Positions 24,779-32,491 of a stretch of 36,793 nt of DNA are shown here, in pieces. Source of the DNA: Actinomycetota bacterium (GTDB lineage Bacteria; Actinomycetota; Thermoleophilia; Gaiellales; Gaiellaceae); assembly GCA_005884575.1 (NCBI GenBank), contig VAWW01000044.1, forward strand, positions 1 through 36,793, given 5' to 3'. The stretch's first letter is position 1, and each line of letters starts with the position of its first letter. Below the pieces are notes generated by a model. It searched no databases, had not been told where the DNA came from, and saw only the letters and a list, made by a program, of their open reading frames with translations. The position numbers and the translations under genes are program-made.

Positions 24779-25501
24779 CTACGCCCCAATGACGAGGTTG
24801 CCGGTCATGTACGGGATCCCGTGCAGGGCCTTGCCGCCGAGCCAGGCATTGAGGTTGGTGCCGGCCCCGACGCGCATCCAGAGCGGGCCGCGTGCGGGGA
24901 GACGCACGGTCGCGCCGCGGCGGATCGTGTTCTCGTAGAGGACACGGCCGGACGGCGATCCGTCGCGGACGATCACCCAGCAGTCGCCCCGCGATGCCTC
25001 GAGCAGGAGCTGCGCGACGCGCGGCTTGGCCGCCGGCTTGGCGACCGCCGGGATCGGGCTCGGCAGCACGGCGGCAGGGCGCTTGGCGGCGGGCGCCGTC
25101 GCGTGCGGCGCCGCGGCCGGTGGCGTGGTGCCGCTCCCGCCAAGCTTCCAGGCGGCGAGGCCGACCGCGACCGCGACGGCGGCGAGGAGCGACACGACGA
25201 GCGGCGCGGCCGGGGCGCGCCTACGACGCGGCACCGTCGGCAGCGCGGCGATCGGCTGCTCGTCGTGATGTGCGAAACGGGCGTTGTACTCGTCGAGGTA
25301 GATCGAGCCGTCGAGGCCGAGGAACTCGGCGTACTCCCTGAGGAACCCGCGCGCGTAAACCTGGCCCGGAAGGAGCTCGAACCGCTCGCCCTCGAGGGCC
25401 TCCAGGTAGCGCTTGCGGATCCGCAGCTCGCGCTGGACCGCGTCGAGCTCGAGCCCGCGCTTGTGTCGGGCTGCCCGCAGACTGGCTCCTAGTTCGAACA
25501 T
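24779..25501 (-). CDS. rodZ: RodZ-like membrane protein with N-terminal HTH
   Basis: The 240-residue protein has a Xre-type helix-turn-helix (MFELGASLRAARHKRGLELDAVQ...LRIRKRYLEALE, with VYARGFLREYAEFLGLD), a basic stretch RRRRAPAAP and one transmembrane helix (PLVVSLLAAVAVAVGLAAW). An Ala/Pro linker and a C-terminal beta domain (LLLEASRGDCWVIVRD...GRVLYENTIRRGATVRLP) of the DUF4115/RodZ-C type follow. RodZ links MreB to the membrane and the elongasome, which suits the mre/rod cluster 8 kb away. ATG 25501 is preferred to ATG 25528 because MFELG is the usual family start. Neither has a clear Shine-Dalgarno. Confidence 0.87.
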   Translation of the reverse strand: MFELGASLRAARHKRGLELDAVQRELRIRKRYLEALEGERFELLPGQVYARGFLREYAEFLGLDGSIYLDEYNARFAHHDEQPIAALPTVPRRRRAPAAPLVVSLLAAVAVAVGLAAWKLGGSGTTPPAAAPHATAPAAKRPAAVLPSPIPAVAKPAAKPRVAQLLLEASRGDCWVIVRDGSPSGRVLYENTIRRGATVRLPARGPLWMRVGAGTNLNAWLGGKALHGIPYMTGNLVIGA

Positions 25502-25568
25502 GGCGGCGGCTGTGGACAGATTGTGCATCGGATCCCGGCAGACTGCCAGCGCCGTCCGAGGGATCCGC

Positions 25569-25574
25569 TAGCCT
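25569..25574 (+). promoter_or_regulatory. Putative -10 of leaderless endonuclease promoter
   Basis: TAGCCT ends 9 bases before ATG 25584; no Shine-Dalgarno. GTCAA-TG-TTGAC (25580-25591), a small inverted repeat, overlaps the start codon and could bind a repressor. Confidence 0.4.
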
Positions 25575-25989
25575 CTGTTGTCAATGTTGACGACAGACCA
25601 GAAGGGAGTCGTGGCGGAGCTGGCGATCGCGCGACGTGCCGCCGACCTCGGAATCGGCGTCTGGCACCCGTACATGGTCGAGCGATACGACCTCTTGTTC
25701 GACCTGAGACCAGAGTTCGTCCACGTGCAGTGCAAGTGGGCGCCGCGCCATGGGGACGTCGTCGTCGTTCGCTGCTACTCGAATCGGCGGGTCCGCGAGG
25801 GCTGCGACAGCGGCTGTACTCGCCGGACGACGTCGATGCCTTCGCCGCGTACTGCCAGGAGCTCGATCAGTGCTACTTCCTGCCTCCCGCGTTGTTCGCG
25901 GGACGGAGCCAGCTTCACCTGCGCTTGGCGTCGCCGCGAAACAACCAGCGGACGAACGTGAATTGGGCGAAGGATTTCGAGCTCGCCGC

Positions 25990-25995
25990 TACACT
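25990..25995 (+). promoter_or_regulatory. Putative -10 of tRNA-Ala promoter
   Basis: TACACT ends 13 bases before the mature tRNA 5' end, which fits a promoter giving a short 5' leader. It lies inside the endonuclease reading frame (codons for LAATL). Confidence 0.5.
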
Positions 25996-26008
25996 ACGGC
26001 CGACCCAA

Positions 26009-26081
26009 GGGGCCATAGCTCAGTTGGGAGAGCGTCGCCATGGCATGGCGAAGGTCGCCGGTTCGAGCCCGGCTGGCTCCA
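26009..26081 (+). tRNA. tRNA-Ala(GGC)
   Basis: The 73-nucleotide cloverleaf is complete: acceptor GGGGCCA/TGGCTCC with the G3-U70 alanine identity pair, D arm GCTC...GAGC, and anticodon stem TCGCC/GGCGA with loop ATGGCAT and anticodon GGC. It has the A32-U38 combination typical of tRNA-Ala(GGC), and T arm GCCGG-TTCGAGC-CCGGC. The discriminator is A. CCA is not encoded. Confidence 0.97.
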
Positions 26082-26124
26082 CTGAACCTGTCGTTGCGCA
26101 AGACCTCACGTATGACGACGCGAT

Positions 26125-26145
26125 AGGTCGGCAGAATTCCGACCT
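26125..26145 (+). terminator. Hairpin downstream of tRNA-Ala
   Basis: AGGTCGG-CAGAATT-CCGACCT is a perfect 7-pair stem 43 bases after the tRNA. It has no T-run; it may end the tRNA transcript or be chance. Nothing else is seen in 26082-26214. Confidence 0.4.
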
Positions 26146-26218
26146 GCCGTTGACCCGCCGAAGGGTTCGTCCTCGGACCGCTCGCGACGAGCTGCGTCGA
26201 CCCCTCGCCGTCGGCTAG

Positions 26219-27022
26219 CTACGCCGACCCGACGCGATGCGCACGGAAACGGGCACGTGGATTTCCCGTCGTGCCGGTGCGGCTCGATGAGCCGTTCGAG
26301 CTCGTCGCGGATCCGCTTGCGCACGTCGGGCGGCTGAGCGAGGACGATCGCGCGCGTGTTGACGCTCCCGTCCAGCACTCCCTCCATAGCTCGTCGCTGC
26401 CGCGCATCGGCTCGACGAAGGCGACCGTGTCGATGCGGATGTCGCCCAGTCCCGCGTTTTCGAGCAGGCGGCGCAGCTCCTCATTGCGCGCGAGCCGCTC
26501 CCGTGAGGGGCCGACCGGTCGGCCGGTCGTCGGCTCGACTCCGGCCGCCGCGATCGCGTCGGTTAGCAGGCCGATCAGCCGCGCCCGCTCGCCCGCGTCC
26601 CACTGCGTGACGGCGACGCGCGAGGCGACGCGCGCGAGCTCAGCCACGACACGCTCCGGACTCGGAACGTGGTGGAGCAGAAACGCGGCGACGGCAGCGT
26701 CGAACGTATCGTCGACGAATGCCAGCTCCTCGGCGTCGCCGAGTGCGAACTCGACGCCGGGGTAGAGCCGCCGTGCGCGCGCGAGCATCTCCTCCGAGAC
26801 ATCGACGCCGACCGCACGCACACCGCGTGCGGACGCGGCTCCGGCGACATGGCCGGTGGCCGTTGCGACGTCGAGAAGCGACGTGCCTGCGGTGATGCCG
26901 ACGGCGTCGAGCAGCGGTTCTGCGACGCGCGCCGTGACGCGGCCCACGACGGCGTCGTATGCGTCGGCGCGGACGGGCTCGCGCCAGCCCGCGACCTCGA
27001 ACTCCTTGAACGCGTCGCTCAC
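26219..27022 (-). CDS. SAM-dependent methyltransferase, C-terminus frameshifted
   Basis: From GTG 27022 (GGAG 5 bases upstream) this reverse-strand gene encodes a class I methyltransferase: LLDVATATGHVAGAASARG (motif I), VGVDVSEEMLARARRLYPG, VEFALGDAEELAFVDDTFD and VAAFLLHHVPSPERVVAELARV (UbiE-like). Near 26390 the frame breaks after GSDELW. The sensible continuation EGVLDGSVNTRAIVLAQPPD...LERLIEPHRHDG lies in another frame, and near 26278 a further shift leads to EIHVPVSVRIASGRRS with a stop at 26215-26217. Each break is mended by one extra G in a G-run, so sequencing error is likely. The GTG overlaps the stop of the upstream SnoaL-APH gene (GTGA), so the two form an operon. Confidence 0.85.
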   Translation of the reverse strand: MSDAFKEFEVAGWREPVRADAYDAVVGRVTARVAEPLLDAVGITAGTSLLDVATATGHVAGAASARGVRAVGVDVSEEMLARARRLYPGVEFALGDAEELAFVDDTFDAAVAAFLLHHVPSPERVVAELARVASRVAVTQWDAGERARLIGLLTDAIAAAGVEPTTGRPVGPSRERLARNEELRRLLENAGLGDIRIDTVAFVEPMRGSDELWRECWTGASTRARSSSLSRPTCASGSATSSNGSSSRTGTTGNPRARFRAHRVGSA

Positions 27023-28340
27023 AGCAGCTCCAGTGCCGCGCGCACGCGCGCCACCCACCACGCGAGTTCCGCCCGCGCCCGCTCCCGCTTCTCCTCGCTC
27101 GCCTCGACGAGCTCGTGGGCGAGCAGCGGGCCGTGCCAGCAGAGCTGCGCGATCCAGGAGAGCTCGAGCGCGCGCGGGTCGTGCAAGTCGCCTTCCGCCC
27201 GCTTGAAGTCGTCGATCAGCTGCTCGCGCGCCGCGTCGATCCGCCAGCCGTTCACGAACACGTACCACGCGAAGTCGAGCTCGGGCGGCCCCGAGCCGGC
27301 GAGGCCCCAGTCGAGCACGACGGTGCGGCCGGGCACGAGCCCCAGGTTGGCCCCGCGCAGGTCGTTGTGGACGAGCGTCGCCACGCAGTCGCGCAGCAGC
27401 GCCGCGAGCGGCTGCGGCCGCTCCATCGCACGGAAGACCGCCGCCGCCACGTCACCGGGACGTCGTCGGCGAAGACCTCCCAGCCGACGACGAGCATCTT
27501 CGGCAGGTAGTCGACCCCGCTTGCCTCGCCAGCGACGGTCGCCGGCGCGGCGAGCGTGATGCGATCCTCGAGCGAGCAGAGGCCCGAGATCGACTCGCCG
27601 GCGAATTGCCGATGGAGCGCCGCCGCCGCAAGAATGCGTGCGCTCTCCTCGCGGCTCAGCCGCCCGTCGGCCGGGACGAGCTCGCCGGAGACGTCGCGCA
27701 TGAGCAGCCAGCCCGTGCTGCCGACGCGGCCGGGGTCGAGCACGGCCGGGTCGATCTCAGGCGGCATCCGCGCCAGAACGCCCTGCTCCCAGAGCCCGAC
27801 CTCGCGGCCGTCGTCATGCGTGATGCGCGAGACCCAGTCCTCGCCGGTGAGACGTTTGACGACCAGCCGCCGCCCCTCGGCCATCACCATCCGCTCCAGG
27901 CCTGTCCCCGACTGCCCGGCGTGCGTGAGCGGCTCGCGCCGGTCGATCTTCCCGATCGCGCGCACGGCACCGGCGACGGCGTCCTCGAGCGGCTCGACCG
28001 TCGCCCCCTGCGGCCGCGCACAGTACGCCTGATGCCGCACGATACGTCCGTCCACGGTCTGGATGAAATGGCGCTGGCGCGCGAGCGCACCGCCGGCAAG
28101 ACGTTCGAACTCGATCGTCAAGCCCGAGGGGAACGCCGACTCGTCCCAGCGCGTGAGCTCACCGCGGCCGCGCCACCACTCGCCCAGCTGCGCGACGACT
28201 GCCTCGGAGCCGATCGCGTGGGCACGGCGGCCGGGCATGCTCCAGTCGAGGACCGCGTTCTCGGCGTAGAGATCGCCGAGCCGCCCGAAGGCGCCGGCTT
28301 CGAACGCGGCTCGCAATCGCTGGCCAAGGCTCACGGGCAC
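27019..28340 (-). pseudogene. SnoaL-like / aminoglycoside-phosphotransferase fusion, frameshifted
   Basis: The gene starts at GTG 28340. Residues 1-115 form an NTF2/SnoaL-like domain (LGQRLRAAFEAGAFGRLGDLYAENAVLDWSMP). From about 150 a kinase-like APH domain follows (GTGLERMVMAEGRRLVVKRL as the N-lobe with the ATP-lysine strand, LLMRDVSGELVPADG as the hinge). Near 27447 the frame breaks at DDVPVTW. The next frame continues DVAAAVFRAMERPQPLAAL and VHNDLRGANLGLVPGRTVVLDWGL, the catalytic HxDxxxxN and metal-binding D-W motifs, to the stop at 27019. One missing base in the CCGG region explains it. If corrected, the protein has about 440 residues. APH-fold proteins phosphorylate antibiotics, sugars or other small molecules; the substrate is unknown. 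It is translationally coupled to the methyltransferase. Confidence 0.8.
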
Positions 28341-28442
28341 GATCCACGCATGCTCGCACCCTTCGGTCGCCTCTGGGTGCGGCGTCAGCGCGCAGCGTCC
28401 CGATACTCAGCTAACGAAATCGATTCTGACCCGACGAGGGGT

Positions 28443-28475
28443 CGGTTTGCGCAACGCCAAATTCCGTCCACTCGA
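28443..28475 (+). repeat. Direct repeat, left copy
   Basis: This 33-base unit begins CGGTTTGCGCAACGC (contains the palindrome TTGCGCAA) and matches 30426-30458 at 29 of 33 positions in the same orientation. It lies in the 208-base gap between the SnoaL-APH start and the first secreted-protein stop, next to a small stem GACCC/GGGTC (28428-28443). Nothing else is seen in that gap. Confidence 0.7.
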
Positions 28476-28548
28476 CTCGTAACCGCGGCGGGATCTCCTC
28501 GTGCGGCCTGGCGCGAGCCGCGCGAGGAAGATCCCGTCGAGGGAGTCG

Positions 28549-28992
28549 TCAGCGGATCGAGATCTGTCCGACCAGGACCCGTTCGGTCGGGAGCGGGAAG
28601 AAGAACGGCGTCAGGAGCGTCAGCCTCAGCGTGCCGACACCTGGCCCGCCGCCCGTGACCTCTACGTGGAAGGTCGCGGGGGACTTGCCCTGATTGCCGG
28701 TCTGGAACATGCCGACACCGTCGAACGACGCCGCGTCCGCCGCGATCGTCGCGTTCGTCACCTCCCCGCGCACCGCCATCAGCGTGAAACCCGGGAACCG
28801 CGACGAACCGGCCATGAGGCAGTTGAAGTGGCCGCGGACGCCGCCGTCGCCGACCGTCACGCCGAACCCGAAGTCCGAGAACGCGTGCGTCCCGTCGACG
28901 GTGCCGCGTCCGCCGCCGTTCGCCGTGCCGGCGAGCGCCGACGGCGCAAACCCCGCAGCGGCGAGAACTATGAGCGCTGCAAGCCTCCTCAT
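28549..28992 (-). CDS. Secreted protein (147 aa), unknown
   Basis: The product has a signal peptide, MRRLAALIVLAAAGFAPSALA, followed by a glycine-rich beta-type domain: GGGRGTVDGTHAFSDFGFGVTV, GGVRGHFNCLM, MAVRGEVTNATI, VEVTGGGPGVGTLRLTL. This resembles a common but uncharacterised actinobacterial exported fold. There are no catalytic motifs and one cysteine (FNC). ATG 28992 is preferred; TTG 29001 in the same frame overlaps the upstream stop and is possible. It is last of two closely spaced genes in the repeat-bounded block. Confidence 0.75.
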   Translation of the reverse strand: MRRLAALIVLAAAGFAPSALAGTANGGGRGTVDGTHAFSDFGFGVTVGDGGVRGHFNCLMAGSSRFPGFTLMAVRGEVTNATIAADAASFDGVGMFQTGNQGKSPATFHVEVTGGGPGVGTLRLTLLTPFFFPLPTERVLVGQISIR

Positions 28993-28997
28993 GGCCG

Positions 28998-29567
28998 TCA
29001 ACTCTGTCGGATGTACATGTTCATCCCGGAGACGATCTTGTTGAAGTTCGCGATCCCCGGCACGACGAGATGAATCCCCTCACCGGTGGGATCGTCGTGG
29101 CTGTTCGGGGGATTCGGCCCGATGATGCAGAAGACCGTCAGGATGCCCGGAATCGCGAGGGTCGTTCCGTGGGGTGTCAAGGTGACGTTCATCTTGACCG
29201 CGCCGCCGCAGACGTTAGGCGGCAGCGGCGTCGTCACCCCCGGCGTCGGGAAGTTGTGGACAACACCGCAGCCGTACGGCTGAAACTCGATCAGGTCGGT
29301 CGCCGTCCAGGTGCCGGTGGCGAGCACCGTTCCACTGCTGTCGGTATGGACGAACTCGCCGTTCGCCGTCGCCGACTTTGGATGGATCCCGAACTCCCCT
29401 TCCCCGGTCACCGAGATCTTGTCGCCGTTGGACGCCTGCGAGACGTTGGGCAGCTCCAGATGTAGCTGGTATGTCTGCGAGCCGCTCGCGGCCAGGCCGG
29501 ATGCCGGACCGAGCACGAACAGCGCGAGTGCCACGACTAGACACGGCGCGAACATTCGCCGCATCAT
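28998..29567 (-). CDS. Secreted protein (189 aa), unknown
   Basis: ATG 29567 is preceded by AGGAGGAGAG, a strong Shine-Dalgarno. The signal peptide is MMRRMFAPCLVVALALFVLGPASGLAA. The mature part is beta-rich: SQTYQLHLELPNVSQASNG, GTVLATGTWTATDLIEFQPYGCG, LPPNVCGGAVKMNVTLTP, IPGILTVFCIIGPNPPNSHD, then GEGIHLVVPGIANFNKIVSG at the end. Three mature-part cysteines could form disulfides. I recall similar proteins in soil actinobacteria but no function. The stop is 5 bases before the next ATG, so it is co-transcribed with the 147-residue protein. Confidence 0.78.
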   Translation of the reverse strand: MMRRMFAPCLVVALALFVLGPASGLAASGSQTYQLHLELPNVSQASNGDKISVTGEGEFGIHPKSATANGEFVHTDSSGTVLATGTWTATDLIEFQPYGCGVVHNFPTPGVTTPLPPNVCGGAVKMNVTLTPHGTTLAIPGILTVFCIIGPNPPNSHDDPTGEGIHLVVPGIANFNKIVSGMNMYIRQS

Positions 29568-29581
29568 CTCTCCTCCTCTCT

Positions 29582-29631
29582 CTAGACGATTTGCGGGCCG
29601 ACTCTACGCCGTTCGTTGCAATTGCGTCTAG
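29582..29631. repeat. Imperfect inverted repeat upstream of the secreted-protein pair
   Basis: CTAGACGATTTGC (29582-29594) is nearly the reverse complement of GCAATTGCGTCTAG (29618-29631), 23 bases apart. It lies directly upstream of the strong Shine-Dalgarno of the 189-residue gene, so it may be a promoter/operator. The rest of the 182-base gap to 29749 shows nothing more. Confidence 0.35.
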
Positions 29632-29749
29632 TGGGGCAAGGACGGCCCGAAGTACGGCGATGTGCGGTGCCGGTCACGTGCGGCAGCATCTAGTCCAGCG
29701 GCGAGCCACTTCGGGCGAGCGCGGCGAGGCGCTTCGAGATCTTGAACAC

Positions 29750-30289
29750 CTAGCCGTCGACCGACACGAAGCCGTTCCGCTTCGAGATGCGCGCGTCGTT
29801 GGACCCATCGGTCCACGGGCTCGGTTGCGCTGCCTCGAGCTTGACGGGCAACCAGCGGGCAGCGCACCGTGGATCGCGCGCGGCACGACCGGCGACGGTG
29901 ACGCTGCTGACGTTCGGTACGGCGAGCGGCTCCAATCCAGCCACCACCGCCATCAGTCCCTTCGCCGAGCCGCCGTCGACCTCGTACCACCAGACGCCGA
30001 GGTCGGTGACAACCCGCAGCCTCGCGGCCGACGGGACGTAATACTCGACCTGATCGGCCTGGTCGGGCCAGTGCCGGCGCAGAACGTAATACGGCGCAGG
30101 TGCGGCAGGCGTCCAGACGCCGGTGTTCCCGATCCCCCACATCGCCGGCTCGGCGTCGCGCTGCGAGACCTGCACGCAGACGTCCGGGGCCTCGCAGACC
30201 TGCACGCCGTCCGGCGGCGCTTTCGCCTGGGCACCGGCGACGACGAGAAGCGCGCCCGCGGCCGCGAGCGCAGCGGCGATCAACCTCAT
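29750..30289 (-). CDS. Secreted protein (179 aa), unknown
   Basis: ATG 30289 starts a signal peptide (MRLIAAALAAAGALLVVAGAQA). The mature protein has GVQVCEAPDVCVQVSQRDAEP, PAAPAPYYVLRRHWPDQ, VEYYVPSAARLRVVTDLGVWWYEVD and a basic/aromatic end with WTDGSNDARISKRNGFVSV. Cysteines occur at the front (CEAPDVC) and as DPRCAARW. No family is recognised. It is separated from the other two secreted genes by 182 bases and lies inside the same direct-repeat pair. The upstream 30290-30425 stretch holds no gene. Confidence 0.7.
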   Translation of the reverse strand: MRLIAAALAAAGALLVVAGAQAKAPPDGVQVCEAPDVCVQVSQRDAEPAMWGIGNTGVWTPAAPAPYYVLRRHWPDQADQVEYYVPSAARLRVVTDLGVWWYEVDGGSAKGLMAVVAGLEPLAVPNVSSVTVAGRAARDPRCAARWLPVKLEAAQPSPWTDGSNDARISKRNGFVSVDG

Positions 30290-30425
30290 GACAAACGTTC
30301 CGTCTCGACGGGGAGGAGACGACCGGCGAGGCGCCACGGTTCCGGACGCTCAGCGCCGAAGGAGCCAGCCCTTGCAGACGCGCCCCCGTCAGGCAAGTGC
30401 AATGGGTTGCGCCGAGACATGTCCC

Positions 30426-30458
30426 CGGTTTGCGCAACGCAAAGTTCCGCCCACTTGA
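30426..30458 (+). repeat. Direct repeat, right copy
   Basis: Same orientation and length as 28443-28475; the shared core is CGGTTTGCGCAACGC, followed by TTCCGCCCACTTGA here versus TTCCGTCCACTCGA. It abuts the terminator at 30458. Confidence 0.7.
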
Positions 30459-30484
30459 AGGCCCAGGCACCAGGGCCTTTTCTG
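30458..30484 (+). terminator. Rho-independent-type terminator before the 30500 gene
   Basis: AAGGCCC (30458-30464), an 8-base loop, GGGCCTT (30473-30479), then TTCTGT. It would stop forward transcripts entering from the left. No forward gene lies upstream for 2 kb, so it may be a relic of an earlier neighbour. Confidence 0.6.
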
Positions 30485-30490
30485 TAGCGT
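30485..30490 (+). promoter_or_regulatory. Putative -10 of leaderless promoter of the 30500 gene
   Basis: TAGCGT ends 9 bases before ATG 30500, with no Shine-Dalgarno, the same layout as at ndk and obgE. Confidence 0.4.
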
Positions 30491-30499
30491 GCCGCGCTC

Positions 30500-32491
30500 A
30501 TGGCGTCCGGTGCCAGGCTGCGGCTCGTCCTGCTCAGCTTCCTCATGCTCTTCGTCGAGCTGGCGCTGATCCGCTGGACCGGCGCGAACAACGTCCACCT
30601 CGCGTACCTCACGAACTTCGTGCTGCTCGCGAGCTTCCTCGGGATCGGGGTCGGCTTCCTGCGCGCGGAACGCGGCCCGGAGCTCTTTCCCTGGGCGCCG
30701 GTCGCGCTCGCGCTGCTGGTCGGCTTCGTGCTCGCGTTCCCGGTCGACCTGACGACCCTAGAGGGATCGGGCGGCCTCCGCGGGGCGTTCGGGATGGCCG
30801 CGCTGCCGCTCTGGCTCAGCCTCTCGGTCGTCTTCGTCCTGACGACGGCGACGATGGCGGGGATCGGCCACGGCGTGGCGAGGATCTTCGTCCGCTTCTC
30901 GCCGCTCGAGGCCTACAGGCTGGACATCCTCGGCAGCATCGCGGGGATCGTCGTCTTCTCGGCGCTGGCCTTCCTCGAGCTGCCGCCGGTCGCGTGGGGG
31001 GCGATCGTGTCCGCGCTGTTCGTCCTGTTGCTCGGCCGCCGGATCCAGCTCGTCGCACTCGTCGCGGTGGTGACGCTGCTCGCGATCGAGTCCGCCGACT
31101 CGCACGACCACTGGTCGCCGTACTACAAGATCACCGCGACGCACACCGCGCAGACCAAGGTCGCGGGTGTGCCGACGCACGACGTCCTCACGATCTCGGC
31201 GAACAACATCCCCCACCAGACGGCGTACCCGATCGCGACGCTGCGGCGGATCGAGCGCTTCTATTTCTTCCCCTACCGCCACGTCGACCGGCGGCGGCTC
31301 GACGACATGCTGATCGTCGGCGCCGGCAACGGCAACGACCTCGCCGTCGCGCTCGCGCAGGGCGCGAAGCACGTCGACGCCGTGGAGATCGACCCCGTGA
31401 TCCAGAGCCTCGGCCGCCGATACCACCCGAACCGCCCCTGGCAGGATCCGCGGGTCAGCAAGCACATCGACGACGGCCGTGCCTTCGTCCAGCGGACGCA
31501 CCGGAAGTACGACCTGATCCTGTTCGCGCTTCCCGACTCGTTGACCCTGCTCGCCGGCCAGGGGAACCTGCGACTCGAGAACTACCTGTTCACGATCGAG
31601 TCGATGCGCAAGGTGAAGTCGCTGCTGAAGCCCGGCGGAACCTTCGCGATGTACAACTACTACGAGTCGTGGCTGCTCGACCGCTACGCGGCGACGCTGC
31701 AGACGGTTTACGGGCGGCCGCCCTGCGTCGAGGTCGGGGATCCGCTGGCGGGACGGCGGCAGGCCGTGCTGACGGCCGGTGCCGGTGCGACACGCGGCTG
31801 CCGCACGCAGTGGCACGGCGAGCGCCTCTCGGCGCCGACGGACGACCATCCGTTTCCCTACCTGCGGACGCGGACGATCCCGACCTTCTACCTGAAGACG
31901 CTCGGCCTGATGCTCCTCGGCTCATTGCTGCTCGTCCGGGTTGGCGGCGGCTCCCTCCGCGGGATGTCGCGCTACGTCGACCTCGCGTTCATGGGCGCCG
32001 CGTTCCTGCTGCTCGAAACGACGAACATCGTCAAGTTCGCGCTGCTCTTCGGGACGACATGGTTCGTGAACGCGCTCGTCTTCACGGGTGTGTTGCTCAG
32101 CGTCTACGCGGCCGTCGAGGTCGCGCGGCACGTGAGGCTGCCGCCGCCGCCGGTTCTCTACGGCCTGCTGCTCGCCGCCCTCGTGGTCGCGTGGGCGGTG
32201 CCGCAGTCGTCGCTGCTCGCGCTCGCGCCGGTGCCTCGCTTCTTCGCCGCGACGGCCCTCGCGTTCGCGCCGATCTTTCTCGCGAATCTCGTCTTCGCAC
32301 AGCGCTTCCGCAATGTCGCGTTCTCGACGACGGCGTTCGGCGCGAACCTCCTCGGGGCGATGGCCGGCGGCGTGCTCGAGTACCTCGCGCTCGTCACCGG
32401 CTATCGGTTCCTGCTCATCGTGGTCGCGCTGCTCTACGCGGCGGCCTTCGCCGCTACGCGAGTGCTGCCGCGCGTAGCTGCACCGAGTTGA
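30500..32491 (+). CDS. Membrane-embedded spermidine-synthase-like protein
   Basis: The 663-residue protein has about six N-terminal transmembrane helices (to about residue 200) and a cytoplasmic spermidine-synthase/SAM-methyltransferase-like domain (about 225-440). A second set of about six helices (455-655) follows. The nucleotide-binding loop is VGAGNGND (G274, G276, G278), the acidic ribose contact is VEIDPV (E296, D298) and the catalytic-loop equivalent is DDGRAF (from 324). Such fused transmembrane aminopropyltransferase-like proteins are common in actinobacteria; activity and substrate are unproven and true spermidine synthesis is doubtful. The 3' end overlaps the convergent FMN reductase by 38 bases. 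Confidence 0.85.
   Translation: MASGARLRLVLLSFLMLFVELALIRWTGANNVHLAYLTNFVLLASFLGIGVGFLRAERGPELFPWAPVALALLVGFVLAFPVDLTTLEGSGGLRGAFGMAALPLWLSLSVVFVLTTATMAGIGHGVARIFVRFSPLEAYRLDILGSIAGIVVFSALAFLELPPVAWGAIVSALFVLLLGRRIQLVALVAVVTLLAIESADSHDHWSPYYKITATHTAQTKVAGVPTHDVLTISANNIPHQTAYPIATLRRIERFYFFPYRHVDRRRLDDMLIVGAGNGNDLAVALAQGAKHVDAVEIDPVIQSLGRRYHPNRPWQDPRVSKHIDDGRAFVQRTHRKYDLILFALPDSLTLLAGQGNLRLENYLFTIESMRKVKSLLKPGGTFAMYNYYESWLLDRYAATLQTVYGRPPCVEVGDPLAGRRQAVLTAGAGATRGCRTQWHGERLSAPTDDHPFPYLRTRTIPTFYLKTLGLMLLGSLLLVRVGGGSLRGMSRYVDLAFMGAAFLLLETTNIVKFALLFGTTWFVNALVFTGVLLSVYAAVEVARHVRLPPPPVLYGLLLAALVVAWAVPQSSLLALAPVPRFFAATALAFAPIFLANLVFAQRFRNVAFSTTAFGANLLGAMAGGVLEYLALVTGYRFLLIVVALLYAAAFAATRVLPRVAAPS

Larger units (their letters stand above)
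25584..26218 (+). pseudogene. Group-I-intron-type PD-(D/E)XK endonuclease, frameshifted, running into tRNA-Ala
   Basis: Starting MLTTDQKGVVAELAIARRA, the N-terminal part has RYDLLFDLRPEFVHVQCKWA, with a conserved Asp and the Q-C-K variant of the PD-(D/E)XK core, then GDVVVVRCYS. This matches the group-I-intron-associated endonuclease family (I-Ssp6803I type) as I know it. Near 25797 the frame breaks: the continuation LRQRLYSPDDVDAFAAYCQE...NNQRTNVNWAKDFELAATL is in the next frame, restored by one extra G in the GAGGG run. Uncorrected, the first frame stops at 25961. The corrected frame (about 211 residues) reads straight through the tRNA-Ala gene (GAIAQLGERR...AGSSPAGST) to a stop at 26216-26218. 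The tRNA promoter lies within codons of this ORF. Confidence 0.75.

Noticed and set aside
26005-26090. Peptide GAIAQLGERR...AGSSPAGST as a protein domain
   Set aside because: It is the translation of the tRNA-Ala gene, a familiar database artefact. The overlap with the endonuclease is reported as a finding, but the peptide itself is not called a domain.
24771-26221. Shared GGCTAGCTACGCC at the ends of rsfS (24774) and of the methyltransferase (26213)
   Set aside because: Both are convergent stop codons (TAG/CTA) followed by similar G/C-rich bases; too short to call a repeat or recombination site.
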